Shown here one piece after another: positions 27,001 to 34,359 of a DNA stretch of 64,000 nucleotides (positions are counted from its first letter, which is position 1; each line of letters opens with the position of its first letter). Under the pieces are notes generated by a model. It had not been told where the DNA came from, made no database searches, and saw only the letters and a list, made by a program, of their open reading frames with translations. The stretch spans positions 303,524,016 to 303,588,015 of the forward strand of contig NC_080539.1 of assembly GCF_028640845.1 (NCBI RefSeq), read 5' to 3'. This DNA is from Ahaetulla prasina (lineage: Eukaryota; Chordata; Lepidosauria; Squamata; Colubridae). Position numbers and translations under genes: made by a program.

Positions 27001-30000
27001 ATATATTAAACACTGATAACTATTACATTATATTTTACATACTCAATGAAATGTTGCACTTTTGAATAAGATTCCTCCCCCAATATTTTATGCAGAGGGC
27101 ATGAAAATGAGAACTTCAAAACAAGAATCAAATGGAAATCCTAAAAGCAACAAAGCAGTAAGTCCTTTGCTAATATTTTTTTAGCTAATGCTGGAAAAAT
27201 GGAAGATATAAGAATAATGTGCTAAGATGCTCATTAGCAAAGTGTTATTTCCAGTAAATGGACCAATTATAAGTGATGTCAGTTGTTGGGATTAAACTGA
27301 TATGCTAAAAAAGGGAGATGAAATAGCAAAGACAAGTCCCTTTTAATTTGCACTTAAGCTCATGCCTTTTATAAATGCATATTTTAAGTCTCTTATGGCA
27401 AAAATATGTTATGATAACTATTACAAAATATTTTTCATCCATAGTGTGTGTGATGAAAAAAAATTACCATTATGAGAATAAACTCTAATTTCCAAATTAC
27501 TAATTATTTTAGGAATTAAAGATATTATTTAATGGAATTTGTCCAATGAACAATAATAAATTAAAGCACTTTGAATATTATACAAGTAGTCCTCACTTAA
27601 CAATTGTAACTGTTGCCAGCAATTCTGTTATTAAGTGATGCAATCATAAAATACATCATGTGACCACGTTAATTTAATATAGGTAGCAGCAGTTGTAGGT
27701 TCTGCCGTTAGGTGAATCCCATGTGATTGCAACATCCTGCAGTTACACAATTGCCATTTGCAACCTCTTGCAGGCTTCCCTATTGACTTTGCTTGTTAAA
27801 AGCTGACAGTAAATATTGCAAATGATGATCATGTGACCATGGGACATTGCTATGTCATAATTTCAAGCTGGTTGCCAAACCCCCAGATCCTGATCACATG
27901 ACTGCGGGGTTGCTGTAACAGCTGCAACTATGAAGGACCTTTTGTATGTTCCTCTTGTTCAGTGCCATTATATAACTTTGAATGGTGACTGAATGAGTGC
28001 GCGTTAAGCAAGGACTACATGTATATGAATAACCTGAAACTGGAATTTTCTAATGAATAATGGTAAGTTAAAGCACTTTGGATGCTATACATTCTTTAAC
28101 ATGCTGTAAAAGAAAATGGTAATTCAATGAAGTATATCTTTTTAAAAATGATGACCTATGTTATATATAAAGTAATGTAGTAAAATGTTTATGGGCCTCG
28201 CTGAAATAGAAAGAGGTGAAAAAGTGTCAGATATAGTTAATGAGATATTCTACTGGAAAAATATGGGGAAGGTAATTTTTTTCTTTATACTTTAGATTGA
28301 ATGTAATCATAAAAAAAGTATACTATAATTTTAAGTGTACAATAATTCAATAATAACCTAACTTTTAAAAACTTAGCAAGAAGATGATTTGAAATGGGTA
28401 GAAGAGAATGTTCCTTCTTCTGTGACTGATGTGTAAGTATTATAGTACCGGTAATACCTTATACATAAAAATATATTTAAAAGCACTAAAATAGTTAATT
28501 TGAAAATAAAGATGATGTTGCTACTTGCAATATCCAGAATAGGTGTAACTACTGGATTTGGCCTTTTAAGTTTCCAGTTATCCGTTTCTAATGTAAATTG
28601 TAAATGTAACTTTGTTCTTGTTTAAGCTTGTTTTTACTTGATGAAGCAATCTTTAGGAAGCTTTTTGGAATCACAATGACCTTTTGTTAGACTAGACAAT
28701 ATCTACTGGGTTGGCTGCTAAGTAGCAGAAGCACTTAGACATATACTACTTCATAGAGCTTTACAGCCCTTTCTAAGAATTTTAGAGTCAGCATATTGCC
28801 CCCAACAATCTGGTCTTTATTTTAGTGACCTCAGAAGGCTAAGTCAACCCTGAGCCAGTCAGGATCAAACTCCTGGCTATGGGCAGAGTTAGCCTGCAGT
28901 ACTGCATTCTAACCATTGCGCCACCAGGGCTCTTCTGCCCCACATTTTATAGTGTTATGATGATGTCACTAAAAGAGATGGGTTGAAATGGGGCAGTCCT
29001 TTTTATTATTGTGAAGATTTGAGGTAGATTAAAGATGGAAATGGGAACAGAAAACTTATTGTTTCTATCACTAAGCTCCTGAACCTTAGGAATGGGGAGA
29101 TAGGGTGGGAATGGAAGTACTTTTATTTCCCAAAATCCCCCTGCTGCCATCCCAACCTTCTTTTTTTGGAAAAAAAAATAGGCCAGTTTGCAGCCCATTT
29201 TTTTAATGTTACTTCAGGATGTTCCATGACCAGGAGGTATTCAGTCTGAGGTTTAAAGGCCACATGTAACTCCCTAAAGTTTTGGATGCAATCCCAAGAG
29301 TTAACTACAAAATTGGTGAAGGAAGAAAAAGTGAATATATACATGAAGAACCATCATATTTATTACATTTTAATAAATTCAATTTTTAATTAAATTACAT
29401 ATTTTTTGTTCCATCCATGTGCTAGTCAAATGCAGCCCCATATCTGAAGACATAGAAATCCTTGTCTTACATGGCTGATGTAGACAAATGCTAATTTTGT
29501 TTAATGTTCAGTGAAAGAAAAATACAAGGTTTTGTCTAATTATGTGGTTTTTCTTTTCCTGCATTCTGAATCACCAGCATATTTTGGAATATGGATAACT
29601 CATGCTAGCACAACAGCAATCATGAGTCTCTCTTTACTATGTTTTTCTTTCCCTCTCAATTACAGAGCTCTTCCAGCATTACTGGATTCAGATGAGGTCA
29701 GTAACTAACCCTTAAGCAATAATTCAGGTCCTATGATATGATAGAAGAGTCATGAGCTCAGAATTAGAGAAATGATTCCAGTGATTAAAAACTGAATGCT
29801 TTAATTGTTTCAGTTTGTGTATCATGGAACTATTAAATGTCAAAAGGAAATTTTAATATTTAGTCAAAGATTTCATAAGAAGTACCTGATTTTTTAAAAA
29901 AACAATCTGCATTGATATACTTATGCTTCTCAAGCCTATGAATGGCATCCTTTAATTCATCCCTGCAATTATCCCTTTATCCTCATCCATTAGCTATTCT

Positions 30001-30830
30001 TTTACAACAAATCTTAATTTTGTCTGTGTATGTGGGGTGAGGTGAGAATTAAATCTAAACTGGAATAAGTCTAAAATATCTTAAGACTCCATGTCAGCCT
30101 TTGGTGAAAAACATCAAGCTGAGAACAATATTTCATTCAAAATGTCTAATACCAGCTTTCACAGGGGTAAATATGAATTGTCCAACCTAGAATTGCTGGC
30201 AGGAAAAGCCTTACTTGCATTATTAGCTCTCTAAATAAACCTGATATTTTGTGGAGAGGATGCAGAATACAGTATAGTGTTAAGTCTAATTTTAATGTGA
30301 ATTGGATGCTATTTGGAAAATGTGCTAAGGTTATCATACAGGAAATAAGCATTCTGAATGACAACTGAAATCATATTACCCATGATCTTAAAATGTAGAG
30401 CTATTGTATTGTCTTTTTATTAGACAGTATCACAAGGTGACTTTTACTTGTTTCATGTGGGATTACTTTTGAACAAGCTACTGGGCTTAGATCAAGTTTC
30501 CTAGATCTTAAAAGCTTTAAGTCAGTGTTTATAACATGCTAACCTTAGCTTGCATCTAGAAGAGCACATGCAAACGAACTGTATATTTTGTGTATGATAA
30601 AAGTTGCATTGTGCTCACTTTATGCTGAAATTGAATGTATGCTTTTTGACAACTTTACAATATCATCAGCAGCAAGAATTAGATTAATAATGGCTTTTTC
30701 ACAATCACTCTTCAGTTACAATAATGTACTTTTTTTTCAGGGAAGTAAATTGTTATATTTATTGGATTCCATTTGTTAAATCTTGCAGGAAAGAATGATC
30801 ACACACTTTGAAAGATCCAAAATGGAATGA
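169..30830 (+). CDS. TMEM87A: TMEM87A, Golgi seven-transmembrane protein with GOLD-type luminal domain (20 coding exons plus one alternative exon)
   Basis: Gene-level entry. Coding exons: 169-330, 6144-6201, 7508-7605, 8450-8566, 10046-10093, 10187-10231, 10540-10699, 12170-12231, 12858-13041, 13508-13607, 14469-14562, 19157-19225 (or 15381-15452), 24141-24249, 24794-24852, 25158-25261, 25630-25703, 27096-27157, 28377-28432, 29666-29696, 30789-30830. They join in frame to 577 codons (578 with the alternative exon) and a stop; the human protein is about 555 residues. Residues 1-~43 hold a signal peptide with a leucine-rich core. The luminal domain follows to ~250, with NxS/T sites (NTT, NCS, NGT). 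Seven hydrophobic helices lie at ~251-490, then an acidic cytoplasmic tail ([18 protein letters not shown]) ending in FERSKME. Known family role: Golgi/endosome membrane protein of the TMEM87 (LU7TM) family, implicated in retrograde traffic and described as a pH-regulated cation channel (GolpHCat). The ATG at 169 has G at -3 and +4; a second in-frame ATG at 196 is possible. Assignment rests on recognised protein similarity and unbroken exon phases. Confidence 0.96.
331..2490 (+). other. Intron 1 of TMEM87A, first part
   Basis: CpG-rich up to ~480, then AT-rich sequence. No exon, RNA gene or clearly classifiable repeat was recognised. Confidence 0.6.
2496..2560 (-). mobile_element. Old BovB/RTE LINE 3' end fragment
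   Basis: GTTCAGTCATTTCTGATTC followed by TTTGTGATC is a decayed version of the reverse-complement BovB 3' end (consensus form GTTCAGTCGTGTCCGACTC...). Only ~60 bases are recognisable. Confidence 0.45.
3069..3144 (+). repeat. Minisatellite, ~28 bp unit
   Basis: About 2.7 direct copies of a unit containing CTATTTGCACTTGTTTGGC. The copies are nearly identical. Confidence 0.85.
3285..5645 (+). mobile_element. Degenerate CR1/L2-group non-LTR retrotransposon, 5'-truncated
   Basis: GC-rich island in an AT-rich intron. It opens with the end of an endonuclease domain ([13 protein letters not shown]) and carries reverse-transcriptase pieces in several frames: [21 protein letters not shown] (catalytic YADD), [14 protein letters not shown], then [18 protein letters not shown] and HWLP-like segments and the C-terminal [16 protein letters not shown]. 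It ends with the hairpin tail CCGCCCTGAGTCCTTTGGG...GGGCGGTATATAAAT and an AAATA-rich run. Many frameshifts and small deletions, so inactive. Motif order and wording fit the L2/CR1 group; the exact clade is not certain. Confidence 0.9.
6144..6201 (+). CDS. TMEM87A: TMEM87A exon 2
   Basis: Acceptor CTTATAG, donor GTAAGT. Encodes [19 protein letters not shown] plus one base; the match to the TMEM87A luminal domain is clear and includes an NTT glycosylation site. Too short to appear as an open frame on its own. Confidence 0.93.
7508..7605 (+). CDS. TMEM87A: TMEM87A exon 3
   Basis: Acceptor TTTAG, donor GTAAGA. Completes a Phe codon and encodes [20 protein letters not shown] then [12 protein letters not shown], including the conserved WYL and CYNE motifs. 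A second AG four bases downstream would break the frame, which fixes this acceptor. Confidence 0.92.
8450..8566 (+). CDS. TMEM87A: TMEM87A exon 4
   Basis: Acceptor TTGACAG, donor GTATGC, 39 codons, phase 0 at both ends. Begins DEQANIYFQ and ends in the recognisable [11 protein letters not shown] with an NCS site. The longer open frame across this stretch is in another frame and is a shadow. Confidence 0.92.
10046..10093 (+). CDS. TMEM87A: TMEM87A exon 5 (48 bp micro-exon)
   Basis: Acceptor TATTAG, donor GTATTT. Sixteen codons, [16 protein letters not shown], aligning with the short segment that follows the NCS motif in TMEM87A. In frame with both neighbours. Confidence 0.85.
10187..10231 (+). 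CDS. TMEM87A: TMEM87A exon 6 (45 bp micro-exon)
   Basis: Acceptor AAATAG, donor GTAAGT. Fifteen codons, [15 protein letters not shown], matching the KENGTN segment of the family and adding NGT and NTT sites. Confidence 0.88.
10540..10699 (+). CDS. TMEM87A: TMEM87A exon 7
   Basis: Acceptor TGTTTTAG, donor GTGAGC. Encodes [20 protein letters not shown] and a polar stretch to QPKAPLI. The TWQD.PYIFIV motif is characteristic of TMEM87A. The frame runs on past the donor to a stop at 10738, which is intron. Confidence 0.94.
11453..11808. mobile_element. hAT-like non-autonomous element (356 bp)
   Basis: Begins CAGAGGTGGTATTCAG and ends TTGAATACCACCACTG, terminal inverted repeats of ~15 bases. The flanks CCCAAAAG (left) and CCCAAAGC (right) look like an 8 bp target duplication with one slipped base. 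Internal ACCGGTAG and GAACCGATAG motifs link it to the elements at 14998 and 26086. No transposase is encoded. Confidence 0.7.
12170..12231 (+). CDS. TMEM87A: TMEM87A exon 8 (end of luminal domain)
   Basis: Acceptor TCTGACAG, donor GTAAGT. Encodes [20 protein letters not shown] plus T, the strongly conserved strand just before the first membrane helix. Confidence 0.94.
12305..12552 (-). mobile_element. BovB (RTE) LINE 3' end
   Basis: Read on the minus strand it gives ...[24 protein letters not shown], [20 protein letters not shown] and [16 protein letters not shown], the conserved C-terminal tail of the BovB protein. An AAC-type tail follows. 5'-truncated to ~250 bases; an open frame remains on the minus strand but is only a fragment. 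Confidence 0.9.
12858..13041 (+). CDS. TMEM87A: TMEM87A exon 9 (TM1-TM2)
   Basis: Acceptor CTAATAG, donor GTAGGT. Carries helix 1 ([19 protein letters not shown]), the conserved [11 protein letters not shown] loop, and helix 2 through [14 protein letters not shown]. Nearly identical to mammalian TMEM87A. Confidence 0.97.
13508..13607 (+). CDS. TMEM87A: TMEM87A exon 10 (TM3)
   Basis: Acceptor TTTGCAG, donor GTAAGT. Encodes [20 protein letters not shown] followed by [13 protein letters not shown], the third helix. Confidence 0.96.
14469..14562 (+). CDS. TMEM87A: TMEM87A exon 11 (TM4)
   Basis: Acceptor AATTGCAG, donor GTTAGT. Encodes [20 protein letters not shown] then [12 protein letters not shown], phase 0 at its end. 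This donor can splice to either alternative exon 12. Confidence 0.95.
14998..15163. mobile_element. hAT-like non-autonomous element (166 bp) with exact 8 bp target duplication
   Basis: Flanked on both sides by ATCTAGGT (14990-14997 and 15164-15171). Contains CTACTTACCTTTACTACCGG, TTACTACCGGTTC and the end CAACCCACCACTG, shared with the element at 26086. Its first bases (CCGGGGT) are altered from the usual CAGGGGT. Confidence 0.8.
15381..15452 (+). CDS. TMEM87A: TMEM87A alternative exon 12a (TM5, U12-type donor)
   Basis: A 72 bp exon of 24 codons in the same phase as exon 12b. A good U2 acceptor precedes it (TAATGCTTTTTCAG). It encodes [14 protein letters not shown] then [10 protein letters not shown], a hydrophobic helix that keeps the D-[ST] and terminal W positions of exon 12b. 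It ends exactly at ATATCCTTTC, a perfect U12 AT-AC donor. The unspliced frame runs on only to a stop at 15519. Similarity to exon 12b is weak but position, length, phase and donor type agree. Expression is inferred; it could be an unused relic, though it has no inactivating change. Confidence 0.72.
15755..16045 (-). mobile_element. Penelope-like or related retroelement fragment
   Basis: The reverse complement contains CTGAAGAAGCTTCTTGGATG, then GAAAAGTCTTCAAGCAAAAA, then AAGTCCAGTTGACTTTTGAA. This block is typical of vertebrate Penelope-like element ends. No open coding remains. Family assignment is from memory of that motif and is moderate. Confidence 0.5.
16126..17796 (-). mobile_element. 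CR1/L2-group LINE, minus strand, with internal tandem duplication
   Basis: Right-to-left it encodes [28 protein letters not shown] (catalytic YADD changed to YTDD), [27 protein letters not shown], [17 protein letters not shown], then [14 protein letters not shown] and a [14 protein letters not shown] end. It finishes at 16145-16195 with the GCCC...GGGC hairpin tail and a TTTA-rich run. The open frame of 242 codons at 17062-17790 makes it younger than the 3.3 kb copy. Only the RT C-terminal half is present. Confidence 0.92.
16476..17490 (-). repeat. ~503 bp direct tandem duplication inside the LINE
   Basis: 16484-16981 and 16987-17484 are near-identical in the same orientation, so part of the RT domain appears twice. 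The junction sits in CCCTGGGGGCC, which occurs at both ends of the duplicated unit. Confidence 0.88.
18426..18805. mobile_element. Inverted-repeat DNA element, copy 1 (AGTCCTTGACTTAT family)
   Basis: Starts CAGGTAGTCCTTGACTTATG and ends AGTTGAGGACTATCTG, imperfect terminal inverted repeats. The inside holds many GTTAAGTGA motifs and shares GGACACAGCAACCATCATAA with copy 2. No coding capacity. Confidence 0.75.
19157..19225 (+). CDS. TMEM87A: TMEM87A exon 12b (TM5, U12-type donor)
   Basis: A 69 bp exon with U2 acceptor TCTCTCTAG. It encodes [20 protein letters not shown] then CWW, which closely matches the segment known in mammalian TMEM87A. No GT donor fits the frame after CWW; the sequence there is ATATCCTTCT, a perfect U12 AT-AC donor. 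Confidence 0.92.
19654..20043. mobile_element. Inverted-repeat DNA element, copy 2, TA-flanked
   Basis: Starts CAGTTAGGCCCCAACGTACG and ends GTCAAGGACTACCTG. TA on both sides suggests Tc1/mariner-type insertion. Internal sequence closely follows copy 1, including GAGTCCGTTGCCAAGCATCC. Confidence 0.75.
20112..20501 (-). mobile_element. tRNA-derived squamate SINE, copy a, with GGTAAA array
   Basis: On the minus strand the right end reads like a tRNA head: GGTGGTTCAGTGACTAAGAC (A-box region) and GGTTTGAATCC (B-box). The body follows, then a (TTTACC)n tail, seen on the plus strand as GGTAAA repeats at 20113-20156. Family name is uncertain (Squam1/Sauria-like). Confidence 0.8.
21261..21590 (-). 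mobile_element. tRNA-derived SINE, copy b, with longest GGTAAA array
   Basis: Same family as copy a but with a central deletion (ACTAAACGCTTCTGAACAGC joins two distant parts). The GGTAAA array at ~21264-21315 has about nine units and ends in AAGGTAAGT. Confidence 0.8.
21586..21658 (+). repeat. AT/GT microsatellite, short allele copy
   Basis: ATATATATATGTGTGTGTGT followed by GATCATATATATAT and a second GT block. It is the counterpart of the long tract at 23948-24014. Confidence 0.85.
21761..21813 (+). pseudogene. TMEM87A: Duplicated U12 acceptor plus first ~35 bases of TMEM87A exon 13 (decoy)
   Basis: The block CCCTTGACTTTCTATAC followed by the start of exon 13 ([12 protein letters not shown]) is repeated here unchanged, 2363 bases upstream of the real exon. 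After TTGCTGAA the sequence departs from exon 13 and continues as the copy of 20985 onward. If spliced, the frame would read 23 more codons and stop at 21883-21885, and there is no matching downstream donor, so this is a truncated exon copy rather than a functional one. Confidence 0.85.
22076..22378 (-). mobile_element. tRNA-derived SINE, copy c (chimeric)
   Basis: The left part, including the central deletion, matches copy b. From GACAAGCTCAG (~22337) onward it matches copy a (TGTCTTAGTCACTGAACC, then CCTTGTCCCCTATCTACAGG). It is therefore a recombinant of the two. Confidence 0.8.
22483..22842 (-). mobile_element. tRNA-derived SINE, copy d
   Basis: Near full length, with only two GGTAAA-type units. 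The flanks match those of copy a, so it arose by the tandem duplication and not by a new insertion. Confidence 0.8.
23605..23944 (-). mobile_element. tRNA-derived SINE, copy e
   Basis: Occupies the position equivalent to copy b in the rightmost duplication, with two GGTAAA units and without the large central deletion of copies b and c. Confidence 0.78.
23948..24014 (+). repeat. AT/GT microsatellite, expanded copy
   Basis: About seven AT units, then about twenty uninterrupted GT units, then GATCATATATAT. Lies ~130 bases before the U12 acceptor of exon 13. Confidence 0.9.
24141..24249 (+). CDS. TMEM87A: TMEM87A exon 13 (TM5-TM6 loop)
   Basis: Starts directly after the AC dinucleotide 24139-24140, not after the ATCAG nine bases further on, because only this start gives the conserved [17 protein letters not shown]. 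Continues [19 protein letters not shown], donor GTAAAT. Its first ~35 bases are also present at 21778-21812 as a duplicated fragment. Confidence 0.93.
24794..24852 (+). CDS. TMEM87A: TMEM87A exon 14 (TM6)
   Basis: Acceptor ACTTTTAG, donor GTGAGT. Completes the Ala codon and encodes [19 protein letters not shown], phase 0 at the end. Confidence 0.94.
25158..25261 (+). CDS. TMEM87A: TMEM87A exon 15 (TM7)
   Basis: Acceptor GTTAACAG. Encodes [20 protein letters not shown] then [14 protein letters not shown]. The donor GTACTA is weak but is the only one that restores the frame (NNQ-R-FAFSPL). Confidence 0.94.
25346..25464. mobile_element. hAT-like non-autonomous element (119 bp)
   Basis: Left end CAGGGTGTCAAACTCG and right end CGAGTTTGACACCCCTG form terminal inverted repeats. 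Flanks GTGTAAGG and ATCTAAGG agree at 6 of 8 positions, an aged target duplication. TIRs resemble the hAT-Charlie type. Confidence 0.82.
25630..25703 (+). CDS. TMEM87A: TMEM87A exon 16 (acidic tail)
   Basis: Acceptor TCTGATAG, donor GTAAGA. Encodes [20 protein letters not shown] then KESF, the conserved acidic cytoplasmic segment. Confidence 0.95.
26086..26239. mobile_element. hAT-like non-autonomous element (154 bp)
   Basis: Starts CAGGGGTGGATTCTACTTAC and ends CAACTCACCACTG. Flanks GTTAGGAT (26078-26085) and GTTAAGAT (26240-26247) match at 7 of 8. Same family as 14998-15163. Confidence 0.8.
26391..26690 (-). mobile_element. CR1/L2-group LINE 3' end
   Basis: A (TTTA)n run, then ATACCGCCCTTCTCCCGAAG and GACTCAGGGCGGTGTACAG, the reverse complement of the hairpin tail. 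A short 3' UTR and last coding remnant follow, ending near 26690. Confidence 0.85.
27096..27157 (+). CDS. TMEM87A: TMEM87A exon 17
   Basis: Acceptor TTATGCAG, donor GTAAGT. Encodes [20 protein letters not shown] plus A, a hydrophilic tail segment as in mammals. Confidence 0.92.
27583..28021. mobile_element. Inverted-repeat DNA element, copy 3, TA-flanked
   Basis: Starts CAAGTAGTCCTCACTTAACA and ends GCAAGGACTACATG, with TA on both sides. More diverged than copies 1 and 2. Confidence 0.7.
28377..28432 (+). CDS. TMEM87A: TMEM87A exon 18
   Basis: Acceptor AAACTTAG, donor GTAAGT. Encodes [19 protein letters not shown], a very conserved tail motif. Confidence 0.94.
28722..28938 (-). mobile_element. 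Sauria-type SINE
   Basis: The minus strand begins AGCCCTGGTGGCGCAATGGT (tRNA-like A-box) and continues to GGTTGACTTAGCCTTCTGAG, then ATTGTTGGGGGCAATATGCT and the end GAGCTCTATGAAGTA-like. This order is characteristic of Sauria SINEs, supporting a squamate host. Confidence 0.85.
28939..29660 (+). other. Intron 18 remainder
   Basis: AT-rich intron sequence leading to exon 19. No further repeat or gene recognised. Confidence 0.5.
29666..29696 (+). CDS. TMEM87A: TMEM87A exon 19 (31 bp micro-exon)
   Basis: Acceptor AATTACAG, donor GTCAGT. Encodes [10 protein letters not shown] in the phase required by exon 18. Confidence 0.93.
29697..30788 (+). other. Intron 19 of TMEM87A
   Basis: AT-rich sequence without a recognised repeat, RNA gene or exon. 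Confidence 0.6.
30789..30830 (+). CDS. TMEM87A: TMEM87A exon 20, coding part and stop
   Basis: Acceptor CTTGCAG. Encodes [13 protein letters not shown] followed by TGA, identical in form to the mammalian C-terminus. Confidence 0.95.
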   Translation, partial: ERMITHFERSKME

Positions 30831-32995
30831 AAGATGAAATGACTTGTAGCAGAAGCTGTTTGAGAAAGGAAGAAACTTTGTCTATCTTGCAATGTTCTAG
30901 TGCCGCTTTCTCTGATATGTTCCATGAACTTTGGAACCACTGATTATTATCAGAGGGAATTTTTTGTGAGGTCAGCATGGAGGGAATTTCGGTCATGAAA
31001 AATTTGCATTTGCACTGTTTGCTGCCAGTGTGCTATGGAAATGTCTTTTATTGCAGCAAATTCTTTTAAAATATTTAAGTTAAAAACATTTAACAATTGG
31101 CAGAGCAACTTTTAATTCAACACTAGATCTAAATCCCATGATTTAACAATGAGGGGGTGGGAGAAAATAAGAAGTTTCTTCAAGCCAGTAAGGATGAACC
31201 ATGTGCAGAAGTTTCTTCAAACAAGCCAAAAGTGACCTCTGCTTGTAGATAATTTCCCGCATGGTGTATTCAGTAAGATATTGCACTTAACTCCAGTATC
31301 CACTACTTGAGACTGTAAATGGGGTGTGGGGGTGGGGGTCAATTCCTATCTCCATCCACTTTTCTTGGAGGATTTGACACCATCAGAGCTGACAGAAACA
31401 TCATCACATCTGTAAAAGTGTTTTGCATACAAAAACATGCATGCACTCTGTCGTGTGCGAGAAATCTGTGAATCAGGATCAGTGCCTTTTCTCTTAGAAG
31501 CAGTAGCTATTGTCTGAAGATTCTACTGTCCGGCTAGGAAAATAAGAGAGTTTTTGAAGGAAAACTTTTGCCAATAGAAGTATTTGGGAGAAATTATGAT
31601 GCTTAATATTTTTTAGCAAAATTAAGTGCACTTTTTCATTCCACAGCATAGAAAAATATTTTCAATTTAATGTATTTAAAAGCAATTATTTAATCCCAGG
31701 TTTGTTGCTATCTCATTGCTGGCAATGAGGTCTGAGCATGAGCAGTTAACCATTTGAATTGGAACAGTAATTGAATGAAAACACCACTGAACATTATAGC
31801 ACTTACCAACTATCCCTATTTCCATGTTAAAATTATTTATGCTAGGTTTATTGAACCTAAAAAGATTCGAGCCACTGATGCATAAGGTCATACAGAACCT
31901 ATCAGCCATGAATTGTGATACTCTAACTTGTCAAAAGCCTTTTTGATTTAAAATTACTTGTGAGCGGCAAACTCCAGTTGGGCTATGTTTGACTTTAAAT
32001 TGTTACATTGATTTGATTCACCTATCTAAATTTGCTTGTGAGATCTTTGTAAAAAGTAGTCATAAATGGGAAGTATTGTGTTTTACAGTTCTTAAGTGAC
32101 ATTCCTGATTGCTTCCAGTGCTCCTGCTGGTGTAGTGGGGCTGAAATCCCACCCCAATACACCAGCTTTTTAACATGCCTGAAGTACCAGTCTTCTGAGG
32201 CCAATGAGATATTTAAAATAGCTACTTACAGCACTTGTTCACTGCTTCTAGGTAAAACCAGAGCCAAGGCTTACAGAAGAGATCTATCTGAGCTGTTTCT
32301 TCAGATCTGGAGCTGGCTGTGATGCACAATAAAAATGCAGACTATAATGTGGCAGCTCAGTCCTCAAGTCACTTTAACCAAAGGCCAAAAGGATTTTGTT
32401 ACAGTACAGTATCAGTAGCTTCATTACTTTCCACAGTTCTTCTACATCCTACCTCCCTTCCAACTATTATCTACACCAAGAGACATTTTTAACACTTGTA
32501 TAATTATATTTAGATACTGAAATACTTGAGAGATTTTTTTTTTTAAAAAAAAGAGGCTATCCAGAAACCTGACCCTGTTACTGGGTGGATAAACAAATCT
32601 TGCAAACAAATTCAGGTTAACCTAATGATAAATACTGTTCTGGAATAATTTATGCAAGTATGTGTGCTGGACCTTTCTTTCCAGTTGCCTAGAGAAGTGC
32701 AAAAGAAGGTTTTTTTTTAATCTTTAAATTGTGTTTTTCTAAGTTTAGTGCCAAAACACAAGTCCTACAGATATTTGATAGTCATTTCTTCTGGAAAAAC
32801 TGGAATTGGGTTTTCACATGGAATTTACTACTGGCTTAATTCTGTTTCCCAGTTGTGTTTTGGTTGTACTTACAATGTATATAAGTGGTTTAGTAAATAG
32901 GGTGTCCTCTGTCTTACAGGAACTTTTTCATTTGATTCAGTCTGAATTAGTAGATTTATGTTCTGTATAATAAAATTATTTTTGCCTTTAAACAG
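30831..32995 (+). other. TMEM87A: TMEM87A 3' untranslated region (inferred)
   Basis: No coding. About 2.1 kb of repeat-poor sequence lies between the stop and a canonical AATAAA at 32969-32974, consistent with a long 3' UTR. An earlier AATAAA (CACAATAAAAATG, ~32327) could be an alternative signal. The true end cannot be set without transcripts. Confidence 0.55.
32969..32974 (+). terminator. TMEM87A: Candidate TMEM87A polyadenylation signal
   Basis: AATAAA within TGTATAATAAAATTATT, followed ~40 bases on by a T/G-rich stretch (GTGTATCTTTCTG). It is the last canonical signal before the intergenic LINE fragments. Confidence 0.5.
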
Positions 32996-33363
32996 TGAAA
33001 TGAGCTAAGTGTATCTTTCTGATATATTTTATTTGAAATGTCTTATTTTTGATGGCAAAATGTCAGGGACAGACCATGGGTTCAGCTGCAGTGGCAGCTT
33101 CTACATTCTAATATATCTGTCATGGTTGGGATGAGTCAAAAGACTGAAGCCAAAAGAACTTACACATTGCTCATCCTTAATAATTTGAGCTTTTGTTATT
33201 CCTGAATGCCGCACTAACCATTTAGAGTTTGAAATATATGCTGAGACAAAGCCAAAGAAGCACTGTTGCCTTAGGACTATGTTATGTCAGGCGATTTCAG
33301 ATTTGATGTATATTAGGAAGGTATATGCTTAACACAAGAATAAGGACCTTAAGTTCATGAAGA

Positions 33364-33450
33364 ATTTATTTATTTATTTAGAAAATTTATATTGCCACCT
33401 ACTTGCACATGGCAACTCAAGGTGGCTTACAATGACATAAACACACAACA
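33364..33450 (-). mobile_element. Old LINE 3' tail (CR1/L2-like)
   Basis: TTTATTTATTTAG, then a decayed hairpin (GCCACCTACTTGCACATGGC...CAAGGTGGCTTACAA) in minus orientation. Strongly diverged. Confidence 0.5.
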
Positions 33451-34106
33451 TAAAAGGAATAAAAATAAAAAAGGAAAATAACATAGATTTAAATTATTGT
33501 ATTTAATGAAGTGTGAGAGATGTAAAGTTAAAAGAAGTTAACCTGGGAGACTTGATAACGTGTGATTGTAATTACATAAATTTAAAGAAAATCCAAACAG
33601 TCTTTTTTTAAAAAGAGATCAGCCCATTAATTTATTTTATTTTTTCTTTTTAAATTCAGAACAAAAAGGCCAGCAATCTAGGTTTTATTAGGCAAGATGG
33701 GCAGCATGTAAGTCAAATAAAAAAGAAGCAAGTAACTTTTTAAAATGTTCCATACCTGCAGCATGCACGTTCGACCCTGAGGATAATAATGCTAACCAAA
33801 ATAACCAAATTAGTAATGCTGTGATGGAAGTTGAATACAGTATTTAGGATTACTGCGTTGAAAAAAATCGTTCTGCAGCTGAATGAAGCAACTGCAAATA
33901 CCCAGGAAAAGGAAAAAGGAAAGAGGCTCTGGAGAAAAAGCCAGCATGAAGAACGTATTTTTTTTTAATGATCCACCCACATTTGCAGAGGAGTTACCAT
34001 GCCTTGTAATATAGTTGCAGGAATGAATTGTATGGACACCACGCTGCATCTACAACAAACACACAACAACAATAATGCAGGATTAAAAAAAACAAAGGCA
34101 ACGGCT
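33451..34106. other. TMEM87A-VPS39 intergenic sequence
   Basis: AT-rich, with no recognised gene or classifiable repeat. Open frames here are short and unsupported. Confidence 0.5.
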
Positions 34107-34110
34107 TAAA

Positions 34111-34346
34111 TGTTTTTATTTTATTTATTTATTTTGTCACAACATTATATATAAGCACATATAATGAAAGAAAACAATAGGACAGGAACGGTAGACACTT
34201 TTGTGCACTTATGCACTGTTGAAAAGCTTTCCTACCGTCTCTGTCCTAATGTTCCCTTTAATTGTATTCAGTTTATGTATTCAAGTCATGCTTATATTAT
34301 CTAATATGTACTCAACAAATTAAATTAAATTAAATTAAATTAAAAT
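34111..34346. mobile_element. Inverted pair of snake-type LINE 3' ends with AAATT array
   Basis: The left arm (34111-34200, minus orientation) and right arm (34232-34346, plus orientation) share CTACCGT..CTGTCCTA.TGTT and an A/T-rich tail ending in ATAAA-like repeats, so their 3' tails point outward. The right tail is (TTAAA)n at 34317-34345. Loop is ~30 bases. Confidence 0.65.
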
Positions 34347-34359
34347 AAAGAAGCCCATT

